From NCBI GenBank assembly GCA_964511535.1, contig CAZEFW010000131.1, positions 1-27,314 on the forward strand: a stretch of 27,314 bases of DNA, written 5' to 3'. Below the pieces are notes generated by a model, which searched no databases, was not told the DNA's origin, and was given only the letters and a program-made list of their open reading frames with translations. The number at the start of each line of letters is the position of its first letter. The first letter of the stretch is position 1. Of the stretch, positions 21,080 through 27,314 are shown one piece after another. Position numbers and translations under genes: made by a program. This DNA is from CAZCFB01 sp964511535. Its GTDB lineage: Bacteria; Myxococcota_A; Polyangia; GCA-2747355; CAZCFB01.

Positions 21080-21931
21080 CTACTGCTCCTTCCTCCGATA
21101 ATAAGTGCTGGCCTGGTTCTGCACCGGCTCGAACTTCGTGGAGAGCTTGTAGATGCTCTCGGACGCGCCGAGCATCAGGACGCCGCCCGGGTTCAGCAAG
21201 CGGTGGAAGTCTTCCAGGATCCTCACCTTGAGCTTGGTGGCGAAGTAGATCACCACGTTGCGGCAGAAGATGAGATCGAAGGTCCCGATGGTGTCGACGG
21301 GATCCGCGAGGTTGATCTCGCTGAAGAAGACCATCGTCCGGAGCTCCTTGTTCACCTCCAGCCCGTCCTTGGTCTCGGTGAAGTACCGCTCGGCGAAGCC
21401 GAAGGGCAGGCGCTTCTTCGCCCGGTCGGGGTCGTAGACGCCGCGCCTGGCGTGGTTGAGCACCTTCCTGGACAGGTCCACCGCCAGGATGCTGATGTCC
21501 TTGGCCTGGTAGCGCTTCTGCCGCGACAACCAGTCGTGCACGCACATGGCGATGGTGTACGGCTCCTCGCCAGTACTGCAGCCCACCGACCAGATGCGCA
21601 GCCGCGGCGAGATCAGCCGCGACTCGCCGCCGCGCCGGTCAGCCAGCTCGGGCAAGATCCGGTGCCGGAGGGTATCGAAGGGGTGCCCATCCCGGTAAAA
21701 GGAGGTCTCGTTGGTGGTCATCGCCTCAACCAGGCGCTTGAACAGCTCCGGGTCGTCTCCCTTGGTGAGCCGCACGTAGAACTGCGAGAAGTTATCGCAG
21801 CCGATCTCGGTCAGGAAGTCAGACAGGCGGGTGACGAACAGGTAGCGCTTGTCCACCGGGACCGCGATACCCGAGGTGTTGTACAGGTAATCCTTGAGCA
21901 GAGTGAATTCTGCGTCGGTGATTTCGATCAT
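21080..21931 (-). CDS. cheR: Chemotaxis protein methyltransferase CheR
   Basis: The 283-residue enzyme transfers methyl groups from SAM to glutamates of the chemoreceptor. The N-terminal helical domain contains LVEAMTTNETSFYRD, the family signature. The SAM-binding fold has RIWSVGCSTGEEPYTIAM, followed by ILAVDLS and FDLIFCRNVVIYF. The C-terminal LLNPGGVLMLGASES is also typical. The ATG at 21931 overlaps the cheB stop by four bases (ATGA), which favours it over a longer in-frame reading that would run through cheB. Its target is probably the receptor encoded two genes upstream. Confidence 0.95.
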   Translation of the reverse strand: MIEITDAEFTLLKDYLYNTSGIAVPVDKRYLFVTRLSDFLTEIGCDNFSQFYVRLTKGDDPELFKRLVEAMTTNETSFYRDGHPFDTLRHRILPELADRRGGESRLISPRLRIWSVGCSTGEEPYTIAMCVHDWLSRQKRYQAKDISILAVDLSRKVLNHARRGVYDPDRAKKRLPFGFAERYFTETKDGLEVNKELRTMVFFSEINLADPVDTIGTFDLIFCRNVVIYFATKLKVRILEDFHRLLNPGGVLMLGASESIYKLSTKFEPVQNQASTYYRRKEQ

Positions 21932-23367
21932 GTCGGAACAACCATCTCCAGGATGCGAGCGGCCATCTTGCGCAGCGGGACGATCTCGTCCACCACGCCT
22001 GCCTGAACCGCCCTGCCAGGCATCCCCCATACGACTGAGCTCACCTCGTCCTGTGCGAACGTGCGGCCCCCTGAGGCTTGCACCGCGCGCATGCCGTCCA
22101 CCCCGTCGTTGCCCATGCCGGTGAGCAATATGGCGAGGGCTCCGTTCGTGCAGTAGCGCGCGGCGGATTCGAAGAGGACGTCCGCCGACGGGCAGCAGCC
22201 GTTGCGGGGCGGCAGGCCCGGGGTCCTCATGACCAGCTCCTTGTGGGCGCCGCGCCTGACCTGCAGGTGCTTGCCGCCGGAGGCCACCACGATGGTGCCT
22301 GCCTGCAGCGGCCGGCCGTCGGCCGCCTCCTGCACATTCAAGGGGCACTTCTGCTGCAAGGAGGAGACCAGGGAGTCGGTGAAGAGCTGGGGCAGGTGGA
22401 TCACCACGGCCACCGGCACGGGAAACGTCCTCGGCAGCAGGGGGAGCAGCTGGCCAAGCGCCTCGGGACCGCCGGTGGAGACGCCGATGACCACCACCTC
22501 GATGCGCGAGCTCTCGGCGCGTGGTTTGGCGCGGCCGCCGGGGGCGGCGGCAGGTGGCGGCGTGGGCATGGCGGGCCGGGGCGCGGCCGGCGTGTCCACC
22601 CGTGGGCGGACCGCCGGTGCTGGCGTGGGCATGGCTGGCCGGGGCGCGGCAGGCGTGTCCACACGGGGGCGGACCGCCGGGGATGGCGTGGCCACGGCAG
22701 CATGCGGCATGGCCGGCGTGTCCACACGGGGGCGGACCGCCGGGGGCGGCGTGGCCGCCGCAGCATGGGGCACGGCGGGCGTGTTCGCCCGCGGCCGGAC
22801 CGCCGGGGGCGGCGTGGCCACGGCTGGCAAGGGCACAGGCGGCGTGTCCACCCGGGGCCTGTGCCCCGGCGCCGGCGCGGCCGGGGCCACGGTGGCCGCC
22901 GGGAAGGATCCGGTGGACTTTCCGATGGCCTCCTTGGACAGCTTGGTGGCGGTGTAGCTGCGGATCTTCGGCAGGACTTGTCGCGCCATGGCAGCCGGCG
23001 CGTCGTCGCGCCGCAGGTCCTCCGCCCGGTGCAACACCGAGTCGAACGCGCCGGCCCCCAGCGCCCGCGCCACTTGATCAGGCGGCGGGCCCCCGCCCTC
23101 GTGCTGTGTGACCAGCAGCACCCCAACCTCCGGGTTGATCTCGTGTATCCGCCGGGTGAGGGTCTCGGGCGATAGATCCTGGAGTTGCCCGTTGACCACC
23201 ACCACCTCGGGCGCCACCTGCTCGGTGCGAGACACGCCGGTGTTCCCGCTCGGCGTGGCGCCCACCAGGTGGATGTCCCGCTCATCCGAGAGCGCCTGCT
23301 TCAGCACGTCCCGGCTCAGCAGCTGGTGGTCGACGATGAGCACTCTGGTCTGTTTAACAGCCCGCAT
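21928..23367 (-). CDS. cheB: CheB-type methylesterase with degenerate receiver domain and Pro-rich repeat linker
   Basis: The 479-residue protein is longer than usual for CheB (about 350). The N-terminal receiver-like domain (about 1-130) starts RVLIVDHQLLSRDVL, but the phosphorylation-site strand reads VVVVNGQ: Asn59 sits where Asp is expected and only one acidic residue (Asp13) remains of the usual pair. Phosphorylation is therefore unlikely. A linker (about 165-280) holds five 21-residue repeats of the VRPRVDTPAxPxxAxxTPPPA type. The C-terminal methylesterase domain has the full triad: Ser297 (GVSTGG), His324 (VVIHLP) and Asp421 (GMGNDGVDG). It should remove receptor methyl groups or deamidate glutamines. 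It lies 34 nt after the receptor gene. Confidence 0.93.
   Translation of the reverse strand: MRAVKQTRVLIVDHQLLSRDVLKQALSDERDIHLVGATPSGNTGVSRTEQVAPEVVVVNGQLQDLSPETLTRRIHEINPEVGVLLVTQHEGGGPPPDQVARALGAGAFDSVLHRAEDLRRDDAPAAMARQVLPKIRSYTATKLSKEAIGKSTGSFPAATVAPAAPAPGHRPRVDTPPVPLPAVATPPPAVRPRANTPAVPHAAAATPPPAVRPRVDTPAMPHAAVATPSPAVRPRVDTPAAPRPAMPTPAPAVRPRVDTPAAPRPAMPTPPPAAAPGGRAKPRAESSRIEVVVIGVSTGGPEALGQLLPLLPRTFPVPVAVVIHLPQLFTDSLVSSLQQKCPLNVQEAADGRPLQAGTIVVASGGKHLQVRRGAHKELVMRTPGLPPRNGCCPSADVLFESAARYCTNGALAILLTGMGNDGVDGMRAVQASGGRTFAQDEVSSVVWGMPGRAVQAGVVDEIVPLRKMAARILEMVVPT
22549..22863 (-). repeat. Coding tandem repeat, five 63-bp units inside cheB
   Basis: Five in-frame units of 63 bp encode the Pro/Ala/Val/Arg/Thr-rich 21-residue repeat of the CheB linker (residues about 169-273). 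The last two units are nearly identical at the protein level, which suggests recent slippage or unequal recombination. Confidence 0.85.
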
Positions 23368-23401
23368 GGCCCCGTCCCGGCTGGTCTCTGTCTACCAACA
23401 T

Positions 23402-24769
23402 CTATCCCTCGGTTTCGGCCTTGCTCAGCTCTTCGATGGCCTGCAGGGTCTCGGAGATCGTGTCCACCAGGACGCTCATCCGGCTCATCCCGTCGCTGCA
23501 ATCCTCGGTGGCCTTGCAGGAGCGGCCGATGTAGCGGCCCGCCTCGCCGACCATCACCGAGGCCTCGGTGATGCGCCCTGTGAGGTCGGTGACGCCGGTG
23601 GCCGCCTCCGCGACGTTGCGCGCCACCTCGTTGGCGCCGGTGGCGATCTCGCCCAGCCCCTTGGAGACCTGCGTGGCAGCGAAGGCCGACTCGTTGATGT
23701 TCTTGGAGATCTCGTTGATGCCCGCCGCCACCTCGGTCATGTTGCGCGACACCTCCGAGGAGGAGGCGGTCTGCTGATCCACCATGGTGGAGATGAACGC
23801 CTGCAGCTCGTTGATCTTGCCGATGATCTCCGAGATCTGCGAGATGGCGGTGACCGCGCCCTCGGTGTTGGTCTGGATCATCGCCACCTTGGCCTCGATG
23901 TCCTCGGTGGCGCGGGTGGTCTGCTTGGCCAGCTCCTTGACCTCGTTGGCCACCACCGCGAAGCCCTTGCCCGCCTCGCCCGCGCTGGCTGCCTCGATGG
24001 CCGCGTTGAGGGCTAGGAGGTTGGTCTGCTGGGCGATGACCTGGATCACGCTGGTCACCTTGCCGATCTCCTCGGCGCTGCGCCCGAGCCCCGACATGAC
24101 GTCGTTGGCCGACGCGGCGGCGGCCGCGGCGCTGCTCGGGACCGCCGCGCTCTCCCGCGCGTTGCCGCCGATGCTGCCGATGGCCTCGGACAGCTCCCGG
24201 ATGGCCTGATCCACGGTGGAGACGTTGCTCGACATCTCCTCCACCGTCGTGGCCACGGAGGACATGCTGGAGCTGATCTCCTCGGCCGTGGCGGCGGTGC
24301 TGTTGATGTTGGCCGAGATCTCCTCGGCGGCCGTGGCCACCACGTTGACGTTGGTGGACATCTGCTCCGACGTGCCGGCCACCGCGCGGGTGTTCTCCTC
24401 CAGCGAGGAGACGATGCCCGCCGCGTTCTGGGCCTCGGTGACGCCCTCCTGGATCGACCCGATCATCTTGATGGTCAGCTCCAGCGCCTCGGTGTCGGCC
24501 GACGCGATCTCACGGGCGTGCGCGCGGACCTGATCCAGCATGCTCGACTGTTGATCAAAGGCGGTGCCGGCGATCTTGGCCGCGAGGAACACGCCCACCG
24601 CGCCCCCGATCAACGCCACCGCCAGAAAGACGGAGGGCGCCACGAGGCCGGGCTTGAGCGCTGCGACCAGCAAGCACAGAATTGGAACCAGCGCCGCGCC
24701 GGCGGCGACCAGGACGATCTTTTGCCGCTCAGACAGCGGCCCCTTGCCCTGCTTCTCGTTTTCTTCCAC
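23402..24769 (-). CDS. Methyl-accepting chemotaxis protein with two membrane helices and no sensor domain
   Basis: The protein has 455 residues from the GTG at 24769, which has GGGGAG 6 nt upstream; a TTG six bases earlier overlapping the cheW stop is also possible. Two transmembrane helices (about 20-40 and 47-70) are joined by a loop of only a few residues, so there is no periplasmic ligand domain. A long coiled-coil signalling domain follows. It contains the conserved hairpin tip (VIAQQTNLLALNAAIEAASAGEAGKGFAVVANEVKELA) and many Glu/Gln-Ser methylation-like heptads (TAAEEISANIN, TAEEISSSM). It should form arrays with the CheA/CheW encoded upstream. With no visible sensor it may respond to membrane or energy state or to a partner protein. 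A Cys pair (RSCKATEDCSDG, near the C-terminus) is a possible redox element. Confidence 0.92.
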   Translation of the reverse strand: MEENEKQGKGPLSERQKIVLVAAGAALVPILCLLVAALKPGLVAPSVFLAVALIGGAVGVFLAAKIAGTAFDQQSSMLDQVRAHAREIASADTEALELTIKMIGSIQEGVTEAQNAAGIVSSLEENTRAVAGTSEQMSTNVNVVATAAEEISANINSTAATAEEISSSMSSVATTVEEMSSNVSTVDQAIRELSEAIGSIGGNARESAAVPSSAAAAAASANDVMSGLGRSAEEIGKVTSVIQVIAQQTNLLALNAAIEAASAGEAGKGFAVVANEVKELAKQTTRATEDIEAKVAMIQTNTEGAVTAISQISEIIGKINELQAFISTMVDQQTASSSEVSRNMTEVAAGINEISKNINESAFAATQVSKGLGEIATGANEVARNVAEAATGVTDLTGRITEASVMVGEAGRYIGRSCKATEDCSDGMSRMSVLVDTISETLQAIEELSKAETEG

Positions 24770-24771
24770 GG

Positions 24772-25293
24772 TCAACTCCCCTTCTCCTCGTTCGGTTGGG
24801 CGCTCGCGCCCGACTGGGTGAGCATCTCGGCTGCGTTCAACAGCACCAGCAGCGAATCTCCTTGCTTGACCACGCCGGCGAAGTAGCGCGCGTTGGCCTC
24901 GTCAAGGTGCTGCGGGGCTGGCTCCATCATTTTTTCCGGGACAGTGATGACATCGCCGATTCGATCCACCAGCAGCCCGATGGGCTTGTCACCAAAGGGT
25001 GCGTCATCCACCTCCACCCCCACCTGGCGCGCCGCGCGCAGCTCGTCCCCGGTCTTGAGGATGACGATCTGCGACTCCTCCCGGATCTCCAGCGGCCGGC
25101 GGCCAAAGATGATGGCGATGTCCAGCACCAGCACCACCTGCCCGCGGATGTTGACGAGGCCCTTGATGCAGGACGGCGTCCTCGGCACCCAGGTGATGGC
25201 GACGGTGGGGTTGATCTCCTTGGCGATGCGGATGTCGAGGCCGTAGAGGCGTTCCTCGACGAAGAAGGTCACGAACTGGCGGTCGCCGATCAT
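24772..25293 (-). CDS. cheW: Chemotaxis adaptor CheW
   Basis: The 173-residue protein is a single CheW/SH3-like domain: FVTFFVEERLYGLDI, VPRTPSCIKGLVNIRGQVVLVLDIAIIFG and IGLLVDRIGDVITVPE are the conserved strands. It couples the receptor to CheA. The start overlaps the cheA stop by four bases (ATGA) and its stop overlaps the region of the receptor start, so the genes are translationally coupled. Confidence 0.95.
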   Translation of the reverse strand: MIGDRQFVTFFVEERLYGLDIRIAKEINPTVAITWVPRTPSCIKGLVNIRGQVVLVLDIAIIFGRRPLEIREESQIVILKTGDELRAARQVGVEVDDAPFGDKPIGLLVDRIGDVITVPEKMMEPAPQHLDEANARYFAGVVKQGDSLLVLLNAAEMLTQSGASAQPNEEKGS

Positions 25294-27314
25294 GATTGAC
25301 CCCCTCCGGCTCTGCGCGTCGGATCACAGATCTCCGCCAGCCGGTCGAGCAGCTTGTCCTGGTCCAGCTTGCTGCGGAAGTCGTTGAAGCCTGCCCGCAG
25401 CGCCTCGGCGCCGATGCCCGGATCTGTCATGGCCGAGATGGCGATCATCTGGAGATCCGCGTGGCGCTCCTGCTGCCGGACCTTGCGCGCAAACTCCAGC
25501 CCGCCCATGAGCGGCATCTCGATGTCGCTCACCACCAGGTCGAACTCGCCGCGCGACAGCTTCTCCAGCCCCTCCAGCCCGTTCTGCACGTGGACCACCT
25601 CGTGGCCGGCGTTGCGCAGGTAGGGGGAGATGAGCGCCGCGTAGAAGGCCGAGTCCTCGAGCAGCAGCACGCGCCGGATCCCGCCCTGTAGCTCGCGGTC
25701 CTCCTCGAGCCAGTCGGGCCGGATGGTGTCGATGATCCGGAACAGGTCCACGAACAGGGTCAGGTCGCCGTCGAGCATGGCGGATCCCACGATGGCGGGC
25801 TGGTCCATGGAGGATGAGTCGATCTCCTTGCTGATCTCCATGGTGTCCAGGATGGCAGACGCCATCACGCCGATGGGCTTGCCGTGCTTCGGGATCAGCA
25901 CGTAGACCTTGTCCTCCGGGTAGCTGGTCTGCAGGTCCACCAGCGCGTCCTCGATGCGCACCAGCGGGATGATCTGGCCGCGGAAGTCGAGGTATTCGCT
26001 GCCGCTGGCGTGCTGGATCTTATCCCGCGGGACCTCCTCAACGCGGTTGATCAGCCGCAGGGGCACGGCGAAGGTCTCCGGTCCGCCCAGGTCGAACATG
26101 ATGACGGTCTGGTGATCCTCGCCGGAGCTGCGCACCTGCGCGGCGGCTCCCTCCAGCTGGCCGAAGCGCAGGCCGCCCAGCCCCACCAGCGCGGCCACGT
26201 CCAGGATCATGGCGATGCGCCCGTCGCCCAGCACGGCAGTGCCCGCGAAGGCGCGGCTGTGCTTGAGCTGCTCGTGCAGCGCCTTGACCACGATCTCCTC
26301 GGTGTCGACGATGGTGTCCACCAGCAGGCCGAACTCTTCTTCCCCGAGCCGCAGCACGATGAGGTACAGGCTGTTGTCCAGGGAGCAGCGCCGCTCCACC
26401 GGCCCCTTGCGCAGGTTCGCCGGCACGTCGGTCTCTCCGGCGCGACGGTCCGGCGCCTGCACCCGCCGATCCTGCGCGCGCTCGCCGGACTCTGGATCGC
26501 CGTAGGTCACCGTCAGGTCCAGCACCTTGGACAGGCGCAGCACCGGCAGCAGCTTGCCGCGCAGCCAGTAGACCTCCTGGTTGTCCACGACCTTCAGGTC
26601 CTGGTGGACCGCCTCGCCGTGCAGCCAGACGACCTCGTCGATGTTGACCTGGGGGATGGCGAAGCAGGAGCGCTCCACGGCCACGATGAGCGCGGGCACG
26701 ATGGCCAGGGTCAGGGGCAGCTTGACGGTCACTCGCGTGCCCGAGCCGCTGGTGGAGAACACGTCCACCGTGCCGCCGAACTTGCCGAAGGTGTCCTTGA
26801 CCACGTCCATGCCCACGCCCCGGCCCGACAGGTCGGTGACCTTCTCGGCCAGGGAGAAGCCGGGCAGGAAGACGAGGTTGAACGCTTCGCGGGCGGTCAT
26901 GGTCTCCACCTGATCCTCGGAGATCAGCCCGCCCCGCAGGGCCGCGGCGATGATCTGATCGGGATCCATGCCGCGCCCGTCGTCCTCGATCTGAATGTTG
27001 ACCTGGCCGTGGCGGTGGAACGCGCAGAGCCGGACCATGCCTCGCCTCGGCTTGCCTAGCGCCTCGCGCTCCCCCGGGGTCTCGATTCCGTGGCTGATGG
27101 CGTTGCGCACCAGGTGGTTCAGGGGATCACCCAGGGCGTCGATGATGTTCTTGTCCAGCTCCACGTCCGCGCCGAGGATCTCCAGGTCCACCTGCTTTTT
27201 GACCTGCAGGGCAAGGTCCCGGCCGATGCGGTTGAAGCGAGTGAAGACACCGCCGATGGGGCGCATGCGGGTCTGCATGATGCTGGCCTGCAGATCCGAG
27301 GTCACCACGTTGAG
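25290..27314 (-). CDS. cheA: Hybrid CheA histidine kinase with C-terminal receiver (partial, runs off right edge)
   Basis: About 674 residues are visible; the N-terminal Hpt and dimerisation parts lie outside the window. The visible part starts in the conserved LNVVTSDLQASIMQTRMRPIG segment. The ATPase domain follows with N-box HLVRNAISHGIE, G1 DDGRGMD and G2 SGRGVGMDVV. Two CheW-like domains come next: the first is interrupted by a charged linker (DPESGERAQDRRVQAPDRRAGE), and the second begins TVIMFDLGGPETFAVPL. The C-terminal receiver appears intact (LLLEDSAFY, phospho-acceptor VVSDIEMP, FRSKLD). CheA-receiver fusions such as FrzE lack a separate CheY, and none is seen here. It heads the visible part of the chemosensory-hydrogenase gene string. 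Confidence 0.95.
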   Translation of the reverse strand, partial: LNVVTSDLQASIMQTRMRPIGGVFTRFNRIGRDLALQVKKQVDLEILGADVELDKNIIDALGDPLNHLVRNAISHGIETPGEREALGKPRRGMVRLCAFHRHGQVNIQIEDDGRGMDPDQIIAAALRGGLISEDQVETMTAREAFNLVFLPGFSLAEKVTDLSGRGVGMDVVKDTFGKFGGTVDVFSTSGSGTRVTVKLPLTLAIVPALIVAVERSCFAIPQVNIDEVVWLHGEAVHQDLKVVDNQEVYWLRGKLLPVLRLSKVLDLTVTYGDPESGERAQDRRVQAPDRRAGETDVPANLRKGPVERRCSLDNSLYLIVLRLGEEEFGLLVDTIVDTEEIVVKALHEQLKHSRAFAGTAVLGDGRIAMILDVAALVGLGGLRFGQLEGAAAQVRSSGEDHQTVIMFDLGGPETFAVPLRLINRVEEVPRDKIQHASGSEYLDFRGQIIPLVRIEDALVDLQTSYPEDKVYVLIPKHGKPIGVMASAILDTMEISKEIDSSSMDQPAIVGSAMLDGDLTLFVDLFRIIDTIRPDWLEEDRELQGGIRRVLLLEDSAFYAALISPYLRNAGHEVVHVQNGLEGLEKLSRGEFDLVVSDIEMPLMGGLEFARKVRQQERHADLQMIAISAMTDPGIGAEALRAGFNDFRSKLDQDKLLDRLAEICDPTRRAGGGQS

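Noticed and set aside
21080..22348. Longer 422-residue version of CheR starting inside cheB
   Set aside because: The extra N-terminus is out-of-frame cheB sequence; the ATG at 21931 matches the normal CheR start and overlaps the cheB stop.

Overview
The window is GC-rich bacterial DNA with dense coding on both strands and no rRNA, tRNA, CRISPR array or transposase that I can see. The succinate dehydrogenase type (sdhC-sdhA), the many lipoproteins with Asp/Gly/Pro-rich linkers, the von Willebrand/GATase-like membrane protein and the HdrA-MvhDGA hydrogenase together suggest a Gram-negative deltaproteobacterial or Myxococcota-like organism. This placement is inferred from gene content and style, not from a marker gene.

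Layout. Positions 1-947 (minus) hold the start of sdhA and a complete sdhC. A divergent VWA/GATase-like membrane protein (1054-3351) converges on a GAF-GGDEF cyclase (3377-4444, minus). Positions 4719-14732 form an accessory block of exported and unknown proteins. It opens with a Tat-type lipoprotein carrying eight KYGG motifs (4719-5213), followed 16 nt later by a radical SAM/SPASM enzyme (5230-6318). Next come a Kelch-like lipoprotein, a coupled pair of SDR-family NAD-dependent epimerase/dehydratases behind a near-consensus promoter, another lipoprotein, an exported NlpC/P60-like cysteine peptidase (minus) and two further lipoproteins. Gaps in this block carry unusual heptanucleotide tandem repeats.

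An ABHD14-like alpha/beta hydrolase with a Cys in the nucleophile position (14814-15443) marks the border. From 15453 to the right edge everything lies on the minus strand, in transcription order cheA (partial, hybrid with a receiver) - cheW - mcp - cheB - cheR - hydrogenase maturation protease - hdrA - mvhD - mvhG - mvhA - tusA. Most junctions overlap or are only a few bases apart, so this looks like one transcription unit. It would join a chemosensory array to a cytoplasmic NiFe hydrogenase/heterodisulfide-reductase-type electron-transfer module and a TusA sulfur carrier.

The most promising undescribed system is the KYGG-repeat lipoprotein plus radical SAM/SPASM enzyme. It looks like a substrate/maturase pair in which a cytoplasmic enzyme would modify repeated Tyr-Gly sites before Tat export and lipid anchoring. 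The chemosensory-hydrogenase fusion cluster is the second point of interest.
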